This document shows positions 25,214 to 34,767 of a stretch of DNA of 64,000 nt, one piece after another. The stretch covers positions 1 to 64,000 of the forward strand of contig JACCEP010000015.1 of NCBI GenBank assembly GCA_013416395.1. Reading direction: 5' to 3'. The position numbers were made by a program, and so were the translations under genes. The DNA is from Alcaligenaceae bacterium. GTDB taxonomy: Bacteria > Pseudomonadota > Gammaproteobacteria > Burkholderiales > Burkholderiaceae_B. The stretch's first letter is position 1. Each line of letters begins with the position of its first letter. A model generated the notes under the pieces. That model saw nothing but the letters and a program-made list of their open reading frames with translations. It was not told where the DNA came from and did not search any database.

Positions 25214-26044
25214 TCAGGACGTCTTGCGATTTCTGTCGGTCTTTTCTTGTGGGTAGTTGTCTTCTTCGATGTCAGCCAGCGCCTGTGCAGCCTGCCGGAG
25301 CGCAGGCAGGCAAGACATGATGCGCTCGCCATGAAAACGTATTGAGGGTGCCTGGATGGCCACAGCGAGGTTGGATTTTGCCTGACCCACAGGGACCAGC
25401 ACGGCAATGCAGGTCAGGCCTGGCAAGAACTCTTCGACGTCCAGTGCATAGCCTTCTCGGCCAACACGCTGCAGCTCAGCTTCAACGGCTTCACGGGTGA
25501 TCAGGGTTTTTTCTGTGTATTTTTCAAGTGCGGATGGCACCAGCAAGCGCTTGCGTTGTGCTGCCGTCATCTGCATGAGAAACAGCTTGCCGCTGGCTGA
25601 GCAATGCAGCGGCACGCGCGAACCTGAATGCAGATAGAAGCGTAGCGGCGCAGGGGTCTCGACCCGGTCAAGGTACAACACCTCGTTACCGGCGCAACTG
25701 GTGATATTGCCACTTTCACCCACCTCAGCGACCAAGGCACGCAATACATTGCGGCGCGCCCCTTGCAGCGTGCTATTAAGAAGCAGCTTTTCGGCAAAGC
25801 GTTGCAGCCGAACGCCGGTGCTGTAGTGCCGACCATCACCGTCTCGCTGAACCATGCCGGCATCGTCGAGCTGCTGCAGCATGCGATGCAGGGTAGGTTT
25901 GGGTAGGCCGAGTTCCTGTACCAGATCTTGCAGCGAAAAATACTGATCTTTTTCTGCAATCACTTCCAGCAACGAGAACAGACGTATTGCCGGGGTATCG
26001 CCTTCCAATTTCGGGAACTTAGACGCCGGATGATTTAGACTCAT
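25214..26044 (-). CDS. IclR family transcriptional regulator (TRAP operon 1)
   Basis: A 276-residue IclR-type regulator. The N-terminal winged helix-turn-helix (residues ~18-85) has AIRLFSLLEVIAEKDQYFSL and LGLPKPTLHRMLQQLDDAGM. The C-terminal effector domain has LYLDRVETPAPLRFYLHSGSRVPLHCSASGKLFLM and a final ...GERIMSCLPALRQAAQ. It lies 99 bp after the dctM gene on the same strand and is probably the local regulator of the transporter, sensing a small carboxylate. Effector unknown. Confidence 0.88.
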   Translation of the reverse strand: MSLNHPASKFPKLEGDTPAIRLFSLLEVIAEKDQYFSLQDLVQELGLPKPTLHRMLQQLDDAGMVQRDGDGRHYSTGVRLQRFAEKLLLNSTLQGARRNVLRALVAEVGESGNITSCAGNEVLYLDRVETPAPLRFYLHSGSRVPLHCSASGKLFLMQMTAAQRKRLLVPSALEKYTEKTLITREAVEAELQRVGREGYALDVEEFLPGLTCIAVLVPVGQAKSNLAVAIQAPSIRFHGERIMSCLPALRQAAQALADIEEDNYPQEKTDRNRKTS

Positions 26045-26143
26045 GACAGCTCAGGCTTTATATTTCAATAGCAGGATTTGAGTATACCCATATCAATAAA
26101 TACCTCCAGATCAATCATGTAGATAGTCAGTAACGGTGTGAGG

Positions 26144-27451
26144 TTATCTGGCAAGGTTAGGTAGCCACAAGGCAATACTGGGGAAGAAGAAGATCAGTAA
26201 AAGCCCCAGAAGTTGCAGCGAAATAAACGGCCATACCGAGCCATAGACGGCACCCATATTGACGTCGGGGGGCAATATTCCCTTTATCCAGAACAGTACA
26301 AAACCAAAGGGTGGCGATAAATAGGCGATCTGGATATTAACCACGAACAGCACGCCAAACCACACTTTGTCGACGCCCAGCTCGTTGATGATGGGCAGAA
26401 ACAGTGGTGTGCACAGCATGATGATGGCCCAGTCATCCATGACGGTGCCCAACACTAAAACGATAAGCATCATCATGGCCAGGATGCCAACAGTGCCGCC
26501 AGGCACACTTAACACCAACTGCGTGAGCAGATCCTGTGCCCCAAGGGCATTGAAAATATTCAGGTAAATATTGGCGCCGATCAGAATCCAAAACCCCATG
26601 CCGCATAACTTCAGGGTGCTGATGACGGAGTCTAAAAAAATCTTCCAGGTAAGCTGGCGGTAAATCAGGTTGATGATGAGCGCGCCGGCAGCACCGAAGC
26701 TGGCCGATTCAGCCGGTGTGGCAATACCACCCCAGATCGAGCCGAGCACGATGACGATGAGGACGACGAAAGGCCATATATCCAGTACTGAGCGGGCTTT
26801 TTCAGCACGCGTAAAACGCTGGTCGGGCGGCAGCGGTGGCCCGATGTGCGGCTGAAAGTGGCAGCGTATGCCGATATACAGCACGTAAAACACGGCCAGC
26901 ATAATGCCCGGCACAACGCCAGCCAGGAACAGATCGCCGATAGATGTGTTGGACAGCAGGCCGTAAAAGATAAACGGCACGCTGGGCGGGATCAACGCAC
27001 CTAGCGCACCGCCGGCACCGATGGACCCGATTGCAATCTTGCGACTGTAGCCAAACTTCATCATTGATGGGTAGGCGATTTGCCCCATCGTGATGGTGGC
27101 TGGCGGTGTGATGCCAGTGACAGCAGCAAAGATTGTGCAGACGACCACCGTGCCCATGGCCAGGCCTCCGGCAATATGGCCGATAAGCTTGTAGACCGCC
27201 GAATAGGCTGAGTCTGCAACGCCAGAGAAACGGATGAGATTCCCCATAAGCAAAAACAAGGGGATGGTAATGAGGATGGAGTTCCAGGGCGTGTAATAAA
27301 AGGCGCTAGGAATTGCCAGCAAGGAGCGTGGTGAAAAAATCGCCGCAAAGAGCACGGCCGTACCACCCAGACCGAAGGCTACCGGAAGCCCCATGAACAG
27401 GACAAGAAACATGGTGCAGAAATACAGCACCGTAATGACTTCCAGGCTCAT
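26144..27451 (-). CDS. TRAP transporter large permease (DctM family)
   Basis: 435 residues of almost continuous hydrophobic helices, typical of the 12-helix DctM subunit. Start-proximal LFMGLPVAFGLG, then AVTGITPPATITMGQIAYPSM and GALIPPSVPFIFYG (the PPS motif), with LSPPFGFVLFWIKGI near the end. It drives Na+-dependent uptake using the binding protein DctP and small subunit DctQ encoded upstream. It follows dctP by 90 bp. Confidence 0.92.
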   Translation of the reverse strand: MSLEVITVLYFCTMFLVLFMGLPVAFGLGGTAVLFAAIFSPRSLLAIPSAFYYTPWNSILITIPLFLLMGNLIRFSGVADSAYSAVYKLIGHIAGGLAMGTVVVCTIFAAVTGITPPATITMGQIAYPSMMKFGYSRKIAIGSIGAGGALGALIPPSVPFIFYGLLSNTSIGDLFLAGVVPGIMLAVFYVLYIGIRCHFQPHIGPPLPPDQRFTRAEKARSVLDIWPFVVLIVIVLGSIWGGIATPAESASFGAAGALIINLIYRQLTWKIFLDSVISTLKLCGMGFWILIGANIYLNIFNALGAQDLLTQLVLSVPGGTVGILAMMMLIVLVLGTVMDDWAIIMLCTPLFLPIINELGVDKVWFGVLFVVNIQIAYLSPPFGFVLFWIKGILPPDVNMGAVYGSVWPFISLQLLGLLLIFFFPSIALWLPNLAR

Positions 27452-27541
27452 CGGATGTCCTTATTCATGATTTGGGCAGAGGCAGACGAACTGCCGCGAG
27501 AAGCAGGCCCGGCAACATACCGGGCCAGACTAGCAGGTGCT

Positions 27542-28591
27542 TTACTGATGGTCTTTAAAATACTGCTTCCAGAGTTCTACGCCTTTGGCATTGCGCTTTG
27601 ATTGCTCGGCAACCTTGGGCCAGACGTCAGTCATTGCCTTTTCGCGCATGCGCTGTACTTCTTCTTCAGGCATGACAATCACTTCGCCGCCAGCATCTTT
27701 AAGCGCTTTAATTGAGCTGTCGACGGCATCCATGTGCATTTTGCTGGTCTCAAAGTACATCTTCTTGAAGATCCCTTCGATTTGCTTGCGCTGCCAATCG
27801 GTAAGCTCGTTCCACTTTTCCAGGTTCACAAAGGTTTCCTGGTGCTGAGCTGGGTTCCAGCCAGGCATGCTGGCGTATTTGATGACCTCGGGGAAGTGCA
27901 TGTCGGCAATGCCACCGGTATCCCAATATGTGCCGTCGATTGTGCCCAGTTTGATGGCGGTGTAGATATCACCGGCATCCATCGAAACCGGCGCGCCGCC
28001 CATGGCGGCATGAAAGATGGCTTGGGGGCCGCCGGCACGCATTTTCTTGCCCTTCAGGTCCTCGAGTTTTTTAATGGGAAAGGTGGTGAACATGGAATTG
28101 GGACCTTGGTCGGTCCAGCCTATCCAGTGCAGCCCCCGCTCGTGGGCGGCTTCTTGCACCAGGTCGCCTATGCGGTATTTGGGGTCGCCCCACATGGCAT
28201 CCCAGGCTTGCTCCGGCCCATTTGCACCCATGGCCAGGCCATAAGCCAGCATACCTTCAGGCATTTCCCCGCCATAAACGGTTGCCCAACCTGCATAGCC
28301 GTCGGTCATGCCGGCGGCAGCAGCGCCAAACGCTTCAGCACCACTGGTCAGCGCCCCGGCGGGTTCAACGCGAATGATTACTGTGCCTTGAGTAGCCTCT
28401 TCAACAGCTTTGACCCAGGGGATAAGCCCGCGCCCCCAACCGGCGTCTGAGCTATCGAAGGCGGGCTGAAAAGTCCATTTGGTGATTTTGTCGGGTGGGC
28501 CATCTTTGTCTGCCGCAAACACCGTGCCGGGCATGGTCGCAAAGCCTGTAAACGCTACTAGCATTGAGGCAATAAACAAACGTTTTTTCAT
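27542..28591 (-). CDS. TRAP transporter substrate-binding protein (DctP family)
   Basis: A 349-residue periplasmic binding protein. The signal peptide MKKRLFIASMLVAFTGFATM is followed by cleavage near VFAA. LEDLKGKKMRAGGPQ and the AIKLGTIDGTYWDTGG segment are typical of DctP binding lobes; the YWDTGG region and EPAGAL resemble binding proteins for 2-oxo/monocarboxylates such as TakP, but this is a weak inference. The usual DctP arginine motif region is present as KKMRAGG. Middle gene of dctQ-dctP-dctM. Confidence 0.9.
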   Translation of the reverse strand: MKKRLFIASMLVAFTGFATMPGTVFAADKDGPPDKITKWTFQPAFDSSDAGWGRGLIPWVKAVEEATQGTVIIRVEPAGALTSGAEAFGAAAAGMTDGYAGWATVYGGEMPEGMLAYGLAMGANGPEQAWDAMWGDPKYRIGDLVQEAAHERGLHWIGWTDQGPNSMFTTFPIKKLEDLKGKKMRAGGPQAIFHAAMGGAPVSMDAGDIYTAIKLGTIDGTYWDTGGIADMHFPEVIKYASMPGWNPAQHQETFVNLEKWNELTDWQRKQIEGIFKKMYFETSKMHMDAVDSSIKALKDAGGEVIVMPEEEVQRMREKAMTDVWPKVAEQSKRNAKGVELWKQYFKDHQ

Positions 28592-28658
28592 GTCTCTCTC
28601 CTGTTTTTACTGTCTTTGCTGTCTAGACGCAGCTTGGTTGCTTGGGATGAAATCGGGT

Positions 28659-29159
28659 TTATCTTCTGAAGAGTGTTCTCAGATCACGGAAGAATTGACG
28701 TATGACGAGCAGCAGCATGACGATGGCGCTAAGCGGAATGATGGTCTTGATGGGGTAAATGGGAATGCGTATGGCCGTTGGCGTAACCTGCTGCAATTTG
28801 ATGGAGATCATGGCAGATTGCCAGCCTTTCCAGATGAGGACGATCAGGAACATGAACGTGAAAACGGCCGTGATAACGTCACAAAAGGCTTTGGTGCGGG
28901 TAGAAAAGTTGGCGTAGAACAGGTCTAGTTTGATGAAATCGCCGTGTACGTACGCGTAGGCCCCTGCCATACACGCCAGCAAAACCAGAGCGGCTTGCAG
29001 GGTTGTGCCTATCCACAGCGAGGGCGAGTTCATGACATAGCGCAGAAACACATCGGTAAGCGAGAACGTCATGCAGTACAAGATGAGGATCACCCCTATC
29101 CAGCCCATCCAATTGGTCACGCGATCGAGCAGTCTGCTGGAAACTTCGGTGATTTTCAT
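28659..29159 (-). CDS. TRAP transporter small permease (DctQ family)
   Basis: 166 residues from the ATG at 29159 (MKITEVSSRLLDRVTNWMGW). A longer frame to 29399 has no family similarity. It shows four hydrophobic segments, including VILILYCMTFSLTDVFLRYV and VFTFMFLIVLIWKGW, typical of DctQ. First gene of the TRAP operon dctQ-dctP-dctM-iclR. Confidence 0.85.
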   Translation of the reverse strand: MKITEVSSRLLDRVTNWMGWIGVILILYCMTFSLTDVFLRYVMNSPSLWIGTTLQAALVLLACMAGAYAYVHGDFIKLDLFYANFSTRTKAFCDVITAVFTFMFLIVLIWKGWQSAMISIKLQQVTPTAIRIPIYPIKTIIPLSAIVMLLLVIRQFFRDLRTLFRR

Positions 29160-29401
29160 GGTGCACGCATCCCGGTTGGTGTTTGCGATCTCCTTCCCAA
29201 TATAGAAAGTGAAACGCCATGTTCCTATTAGTGAAATCCCTATCGACATTTCAATAATGCATTCTTTACCACGTGTGGCCTGGTGTAACGCGGCGTGTCT
29301 AAACGGCCCGCGCTGCAGGGCGGCGATGATCTGGCGGCGGGATATCAGCAGCAGCTTTTCGGTCTGCGTTTTTTTTCGAGTATCGGGCAAAAAGTGCAAA
29401 A

Positions 29402-29434
29402 AAATACGCCAGCTCTGCGCGGGCTGGCGTATTT
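29402..29434. terminator. Perfect 12-bp inverted repeat, likely terminator
   Basis: AAATACGCCAGC pairs with GCTGGCGTATTT around a 9-nt loop. It lies between the betaine operon end and the TRAP operon start, both on the - strand, where a terminator for the upstream unit is expected. T-runs flank only weakly. Confidence 0.55.
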
Positions 29435-29848
29435 ATGTGCTGTGTAGTCGTTGGTTGGAAGTAGTGTCAGCTTGGCGCCGATGGTAGGTGGGAGCAGGCG
29501 GATAGGTGGACAGGCGAACCGGCGAACCGGCGGCTGCATCCTACCCCGCCGGGCTGTTGCTTGCGGCGTTTGCAACTTGCCACGTGCGGCTTTGCGGCTT
29601 GTTACTTGCAACTTGCCGCGTGCTACGGGCTGCTTGCAACTCACCGCTCGCTACTTGCTACTTGCTAGTTGCTAGTTGCTAGTTGCTAGTTGCTAGTTGC
29701 TAGTTGCTAGTTGCTAGCTGCAACTTGCTACGTGGTGCTTGCAACTCACCGCTTGCTGTTTGCTGCTCGTTGCGCGATGCTTGTAGCAAGCCGCTTACTG
29801 TTTGCGGCTTGCTACGTTCTACCACTGCTCGTTGCGGCTGCGGCCTGG
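29435..29848. other. Low-complexity spacer between the betaine ABC and TRAP operons
   Basis: About 400 bp with the heptamer array and its degenerate flanks; a short GCGAACCG/GGCGAACC direct repeat also lies near 29512-29527. No promoter, RNA or gene is evident. The whole stretch looks like an old, expanding minisatellite. Confidence 0.6.
29668..29716. repeat. Heptanucleotide tandem repeat (GTTGCTA)7
   Basis: Seven perfect GTTGCTA units, preceded by two CTTGCTA units (29654-29667). They are the core of a longer stretch (about 29540-29820) built of degenerate related words such as TTGCTAC, TTGCAAC and TTGCCGC. No gene is supported here; the open frames that cross it are products of the repeat. 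Confidence 0.9.
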
Positions 29849-30694
29849 CTATTCTTTCTTGGCGCTAGGCTTACGCAAGGATTGCGTGATGCGATCCAGC
29901 AGCATGGCCAGGATTACAACGGCAATACCTGCTTCAAAACCGTCGCCCGGTCGCAGGCGTTGAATGGCGCGCCACACTTCGCTACCCAAACCTTCGGCAC
30001 CGATCATGGCGGCGATAACCACCATGGACAAGGCCAGCATAATGGTCTGGTTGATGCCGGCCATAATCGTGGGCAACGACAAAGGAAACTGAACCTTGAG
30101 CAACTTCTGGGTGCGCGTTGCCCCATAGGCATCGGCCGCTTCGACCAGCTCAGCTGGAACCTGACGAATTCCAAGAATGGTCAGACGAATGGCTGGCGGC
30201 ATAGAAAATATGACCGTGGCGAAAATAGCCGATACCGAACCAATGCCAAAAAATGGAATCGCGGGGATCAGGTAAACAAAGGCTGGCATAGTCTGCATGA
30301 AATCAAGCACTGGCATGACCACGCGATATAAGCGCGACGACAAGGCAGCCATGATGCCAATAGGCAAAGCGATCAGCACCGCAACGGCGGTGGCGATTAC
30401 CACCAGCGTAAGTGTCTGCACCATGGGCTGCCACAAGCCCATATTAAGGATGAGCTCCAGGCCTAACACAGCGCCCAAAGCCAGCCGCCAGCCCGATAGG
30501 CGCCAGCAAATCAGCGCGATGATGGCGATCAAGGCCCAGTCTGGTACGGCCAGAAGTGCGCCATCCAAAACATCAATGCCGCTTTGTGTCAGGCGGGCGA
30601 TGGCGCGTGTGACCCCGGAGTATTCCGTTGTCAGCCAATCTAGCCCAGCCTCAATCCAGTCGCCTAGCGGTATGCGGGGAATAATTGTTTCCAT
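29849..30694 (-). CDS. proW: Glycine betaine/proline ABC transporter permease (ProW-like)
   Basis: A 281-residue inner-membrane permease of the BPD/ProW family. Six or so membrane segments are visible. The EAA loop region reads ELVEAADAYGATRTQKLLKVQFPLS-like (conserved EAA---G), and IPLGDWIEAGLDWLTTEY near the start is typical of ProW. The TAATG junction makes its start overlap the proV stop by 1 bp. With ProV and ProX it forms an osmoprotectant importer. Confidence 0.9.
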   Translation of the reverse strand: METIIPRIPLGDWIEAGLDWLTTEYSGVTRAIARLTQSGIDVLDGALLAVPDWALIAIIALICWRLSGWRLALGAVLGLELILNMGLWQPMVQTLTLVVIATAVAVLIALPIGIMAALSSRLYRVVMPVLDFMQTMPAFVYLIPAIPFFGIGSVSAIFATVIFSMPPAIRLTILGIRQVPAELVEAADAYGATRTQKLLKVQFPLSLPTIMAGINQTIMLALSMVVIAAMIGAEGLGSEVWRAIQRLRPGDGFEAGIAVVILAMLLDRITQSLRKPSAKKE

Positions 30695-31932
30695 TATTGC
30701 TCTCCTCCGGCTTTGGCCAGTTCATCAAGCACGGCGCCCTTAACGACCACACCCAAAAGACGGCCAACTTCATCGACAACCGCTACAGGCACACTGCGTG
30801 CGTCAAACATGCCGAAAATGGTGTTGAGCGGCTCATCAGGCCCGACCTTTGGCACATTGGGGTCGATCAGGTCGCGAATAGTGTCTTGCTTTGCCTGCAT
30901 GGCCTGGCTGGCCGTTGCAGCGTCAACCAGGCCCAACAGGCGGCGGTCTCGTGTGGTGATGTAGATTGAATCTATGCTGTTTTCGCTCATTTTTCGCAAT
31001 AAAGTTCGCGGCCCATCGCTCTCATGAGCGGTAGCACGCACCGGGCGCATGGCACTGCTGGCCGTCAACACCCGCGCCTTGTCCACCCCTTCGATGAAAC
31101 GGGCCACATAGTCGTTGGCCGGGTGAGTAAGTATTTGTTCTGGCGTGCCTTCCTGCACGATTTCACCGTCTTTCAACAGAATGATCCGATCGCCAATATT
31201 GATGGCCTCGTCCAGATCATGGGTGATAAAGACCGTGGTCTTTTTGGTGTGGTACTGCAGTTCTTGCAGTTCGCTCTGCATGTCTCGGCGGATCAAGGGA
31301 TCCAAGGCGGAAAAGGCCTCGTCCATGAGCAGCACCGAAGAATCATTAGCCAGCGCACGAGCAAGCCCCACTCGCTGCTGCATGCCGCCTGACAATTGAT
31401 GAGGGTAAGAATCTTCCCAACCCTTGAGCCCCACCTGCTCAAGCGCTTCTTTGGCTATCTTTATGCGCTCAGCTTTGTTGGTGCCGCGAATTTCCAGCCC
31501 GAATTCGGCATTTTGCTGAACTGTACGGTGGGGAAATAGCGCGAAATTTTGAAACACCATGGAAAAATGACGACGCCGGGCTTCCAGCAGTCGTTTGTCG
31601 CTGATGCCGGTAATGGGCTCATCATCGACCCGTATGGTGCCTTCCGTGGGGTCAATAAGGCGGTTCAAGCAGCGTATTAATGTGGATTTACCCGACCCAG
31701 ACAGCCCCATAATGACCAGGAGCTCGCCTTCATACACATCAAAAGAGATATTGGACAAAGCCAGTGTTTGCCCTGTTTTTTCGAAGATTTCGGGGCGCTT
31801 CATGCCCGAGTCGCGCAATTTGAGTGCGTGCTTTGGATTGGAACCGAAGACCTTGCTTAGATCGCGTACTTGTATCTTTACGGTCTTGTTTTCATTGTTA
31901 TTTTCATTCATGTGTAATGCCTTGCTCGTCAA
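30694..31932 (-). CDS. proV: Glycine betaine/proline ABC transporter ATPase with CBS domains (ProV-like)
   Basis: A 412-residue ATPase. Walker A GLSGSGKSTLIRCLNRLIDP, signature LSGGMQQRVGLARALA, and Walker B VLLMDEAFSALDPL. The last ~130 residues carry paired CBS-type segments (DSIYITTRDRRLLGLVD and PVAVVDEVGRLLGVV) that in ProV/OpuA sense ionic strength. Its start is 67 bp after the proX stop. The N-terminus reads KVFGSNPKHALKL as in the OpuAA/ProV group. Confidence 0.93.
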   Translation of the reverse strand: MTSKALHMNENNNENKTVKIQVRDLSKVFGSNPKHALKLRDSGMKRPEIFEKTGQTLALSNISFDVYEGELLVIMGLSGSGKSTLIRCLNRLIDPTEGTIRVDDEPITGISDKRLLEARRRHFSMVFQNFALFPHRTVQQNAEFGLEIRGTNKAERIKIAKEALEQVGLKGWEDSYPHQLSGGMQQRVGLARALANDSSVLLMDEAFSALDPLIRRDMQSELQELQYHTKKTTVFITHDLDEAINIGDRIILLKDGEIVQEGTPEQILTHPANDYVARFIEGVDKARVLTASSAMRPVRATAHESDGPRTLLRKMSENSIDSIYITTRDRRLLGLVDAATASQAMQAKQDTIRDLIDPNVPKVGPDEPLNTIFGMFDARSVPVAVVDEVGRLLGVVVKGAVLDELAKAGGEQ

Positions 31933-31998
31933 AAAACATCAGGCCAACGCTGCCTGTTAATGTGCTGCGTTGGCCTGCCTTGGATATGGCTAAAAATC

Positions 31999-32871
31999 TT
32001 AGCTATTACCCATCCATTTTTTGACCAGCTCTGGGTTTTCTTCAACCCATTTTTTAGCGTTTTCGTATGGGTCACCGCCCTGCTCATTGGCGAGCATGAC
32101 CTTACCCATGTCTTCTGCCGTCCACGAAAAATTATTGAGGATGGCATAGGCTTGAGGCATATCTTCTTTTAAGCCCTTGCGTGCGATTGTGTGGATTTGC
32201 TCAGCACCACCATAAACGCCTTTGGGGTCATCAAGATATTTTAGATCCCAACGAGAAAACATCCAGTGCGGCGTCCAGGCCGTAACCACGATATCTTCTT
32301 TGTTTTTAATGGCGTTGCCCAATGCGGCGGTCATGGTGGCGTCACTGCCATCACGCAGGCGCAGTTTTAAATCGTAATCTTTTACGACTTGGCCACTGAG
32401 GCGCTGCAGACCTGCACCGGGGTCAATGCCGATGATTTCGTTATTGAGGTCTTTGGCATGATCATTTAACTGATCGATGGAATCGATTTTTGTATAAGCG
32501 GGTACTGCCAGGCCAAGCTTGGTGCCGTCGAGGTTGACACCAAGGTCGTCGACTTTGTCACCGAGCTTTTTGAAATAATCTTCGTGCGTGGTGGGCAACC
32601 ACCCTGCCAGCAAGGCGTCGGCGTCTCCGGTAGCTACGGATTGCCACATTGCCGCCCCGGCCAATGATATGTTTTTGACGTCGTATCCGGCTTTTTCTAA
32701 TACGACCTTAACCACGTTGGTGGATGCTACCGTCGAGGACCACTCGACATAGGCTAGTTTTACAGTGCCTTTGCTCTCAGCATGTACGGGCGCCGCGATG
32801 AAACTGGCCCCGACAACTAACGCCGACACTGCCAAGCGGGCACGTGGGCCGAATATTTTTGATATTGGCAT
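31999..32871 (-). CDS. proX: Glycine betaine/proline-binding periplasmic protein (ProX-like)
   Basis: 290 residues from the ATG at 32871, which has AAAGGAGC just upstream. A signal peptide (ARLAVSALVVGASFIAAPVH) is cleaved before AESKG. Family features include VKLAYVEWSSTVASTNVVKV, LAGWLPTTHEDYF and VTAWTPHWMFSRWDLKYL, the last with the Trp residues that cage the quaternary ammonium. First gene of proX-proV-proW. Confidence 0.92.
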   Translation of the reverse strand: MPISKIFGPRARLAVSALVVGASFIAAPVHAESKGTVKLAYVEWSSTVASTNVVKVVLEKAGYDVKNISLAGAAMWQSVATGDADALLAGWLPTTHEDYFKKLGDKVDDLGVNLDGTKLGLAVPAYTKIDSIDQLNDHAKDLNNEIIGIDPGAGLQRLSGQVVKDYDLKLRLRDGSDATMTAALGNAIKNKEDIVVTAWTPHWMFSRWDLKYLDDPKGVYGGAEQIHTIARKGLKEDMPQAYAILNNFSWTAEDMGKVMLANEQGGDPYENAKKWVEENPELVKKWMGNS

Positions 32872-33075
32872 GGATGCTCCTTTATTCATTGTCAAGCTTT
32901 TTATAATGCCAGACCATGAGCAAAAGCGCAAATGACAAATATTCAAAAACATATTACGGAGACCTGAATCGTATATCGTTTGAGCAAACCATTTGTGCAC
33001 TACGCAAGCGTTTTGGCAACTACATCTTATTGTGGAAGAGCGGGAAGATAAATCTGGAAAAGGCCGTTAAATTAA

Positions 33076-33924
33076 TCATTGCGGACATTCTTTCTGATAG
33101 TTCTGCCATGCTTCATTTATCGCCTCTGCAAGCTTCATAAGAACGGATCCATAATGGACAATCCGATCCTTGGCCCACAGTTCATCAGAAGATGAAAAAC
33201 TGATATTCAACGCATAAATGGCTTCCCCCGGTGTTTTGAGTGTTGTGGCAATGGCAATCATCCCCGCGTGCCAATCTGCTACGCAATATCCGAGCATATT
33301 CAGGTCTTGGCGCGCGCGCGCTATTCTGAACAGAACCGCATCCTTAGTGCCTGGATATTTCGGCAATATGTACTGCAGCAACCGAGCAAGCGACGATTCG
33401 TCCAAGGCATTTAGGTAGCACAAGCCCAGCGACAATGTTTCCATAGGCCTGCGCGACCCCGGGACAATATGCCTCAAAACCCCACCGCGGCCGTATCTCA
33501 CTGAAGCGAGGTAAACCATGTCACACAGGTCCGGTGCGGCCAGCCCGACATTGATCTCTTCACGTTTTGCAACGGCCTGCATATATGGAAGTGCAATCTG
33601 ATATTCGATCAAGCCTTCTTGGTATGCGAGAGCGAGATTCAAGAGCACTGGCGCCAGACGGTAGGCACGCAGCTCTGGATCAAACATGAGAAACCCACTG
33701 TCTACCAAAGAATGGGTCAAACGACTGATTGTTGGCCTTGGCAAGCCTACCCGTTCCGCCAGGTCGGCATTTGTCAGCGCTGACCCACCGTGCCTGAAAG
33801 CACGCAAAATGGCCAGCCCGCGTTCGAGTGATCGACTTCCTGGGGTAACCCTAGTAAACGGACACCCGGTCACTGCAAAGGGGGTTTTGCCACAGATCAT
33901 GGGGTTGCTGGTCAATTTGTCCAT
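33076..33924 (-). CDS. IclR family transcriptional regulator (TRAP cluster 2)
   Basis: A 282-residue regulator. The winged helix-turn-helix (residues ~30-95) contains SRSLERGLAILRAFRHGG and VGLPRPTISRLTHSLVDSGF. The effector domain includes VYLASVRYGRGGVLRHIVPGSRRPM and a C-terminal LNISFSSSDEL. Divergent from the dctQ-dctM-CoA transferase operon and therefore its likely local regulator; the palindrome at 34060-34078 in the divergent region is a candidate operator. Confidence 0.88.
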   Translation of the reverse strand: MDKLTSNPMICGKTPFAVTGCPFTRVTPGSRSLERGLAILRAFRHGGSALTNADLAERVGLPRPTISRLTHSLVDSGFLMFDPELRAYRLAPVLLNLALAYQEGLIEYQIALPYMQAVAKREEINVGLAAPDLCDMVYLASVRYGRGGVLRHIVPGSRRPMETLSLGLCYLNALDESSLARLLQYILPKYPGTKDAVLFRIARARQDLNMLGYCVADWHAGMIAIATTLKTPGEAIYALNISFSSSDELWAKDRIVHYGSVLMKLAEAINEAWQNYQKECPQ

Positions 33925-34059
33925 GTGTCTTCCGTCTGCTTGACTTCAGCTGCGATTTCCACTGATCGGCTACCGACTCCGGCCGAAATATAGGCCGACT
34001 CCAGAGGGTCGGCGCATATATCAACCAACCGGGGCAACTCAGCGGCAATGTTCGTTGCT

Positions 34060-34078
34060 AATTTCGTATAACGAAATT
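34060..34078. promoter_or_regulatory. Candidate IclR-family operator upstream of TRAP operon 2
   Basis: AATTTCGTATAACGAAATT has perfect 8-bp arms around ATA. IclR-family proteins bind short palindromes of this size. It sits between the iclR gene and the start of dctQ, and a close relative occurs upstream of the dctP gene at 40305-40319. Confidence 0.55.
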
Positions 34079-34215
34079 CAAGGATGGTGCCATTACGACT
34101 TGTTGTCAATAATGAATCAGCGTTATTACGCGGACTGACCGAGGTGGTTTCTCCGGCACATGGATGCCATAGAGAGTTGCCCGGCAGACGGCAGCCTGTG
34201 AAAAGGAGGCAATCA

Positions 34216-34767
34216 ATGCAGATACTCAACAGAGTGCTTGCGGCAGTAGAAGGCCTGCTGGTCTTCATCTCCGGTGTCTGCCTGATCCTGATGATGGTGT
34301 TAACCACTTTCGATATGCTGGCGCGAAAATTTTTACATTTTTCAATCCCCAGTCTGTTCGAATTCACCGAAGACTATCTCATGGTCGGCCTGGTTTTCCT
34401 TACGCTGAGCTACGTCTATGTACGGGGCGGGCACATAAGGGTGAATCTGTTCGAACGATACATTCCACCTCGAGTTGAAGCAGTCTGGCGGCGAGTGCAT
34501 CAGGTAATGTCTTTCGTGCTGTTTGCAATCATCACCGTGGAAGGCTGGGATGCCGCCATCGAAGCATATCGCTTCAATATTCTGTCCAGTAGTCTGCTGG
34601 CCTACCCCATGGCGCCGGCACTAATGCTCGTGCCCATCGGTAGTGCCATGCTGTGCTTGCGAATTCTCCAATCCATGTTTGTAGCATCTGAGGACGAAGG
34701 AATTGATGAAGCATCAAACCTGACCGACGATTCGCGACCACCAGCGCAGCATCTGGACGGAGAATGA
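34216..34767 (+). CDS. TRAP transporter small permease (DctQ family), cluster 2
   Basis: 183 residues from the ATG at 34216, which has AAGGAGG 6 bp upstream. Four hydrophobic segments, with LVFISGVCLILMMVLTTFDM, VGLVFLTLSYVYVRGGHIRV and VMSFVLFAIITVEGW, the DctQ pattern. The C-terminal tail is acidic. It overlaps dctM by 4 bp (ATGA). The matching binding protein is encoded at the far end of the cluster on the other strand. Confidence 0.88.
   Translation: MQILNRVLAAVEGLLVFISGVCLILMMVLTTFDMLARKFLHFSIPSLFEFTEDYLMVGLVFLTLSYVYVRGGHIRVNLFERYIPPRVEAVWRRVHQVMSFVLFAIITVEGWDAAIEAYRFNILSSSLLAYPMAPALMLVPIGSAMLCLRILQSMFVASEDEGIDEASNLTDDSRPPAQHLDGE

Noticed and set aside
29711-30331. 206-residue + strand frame across the heptamer region into the permease gene
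   Set aside because: Its N-terminal half is produced by the minisatellite and its C-terminal half is antisense to proW.
32916-33140. 74-residue + strand frame between proX and the IclR gene
   Set aside because: The second part overlaps the iclR 3' end in antisense. There is no RBS and no family resemblance.
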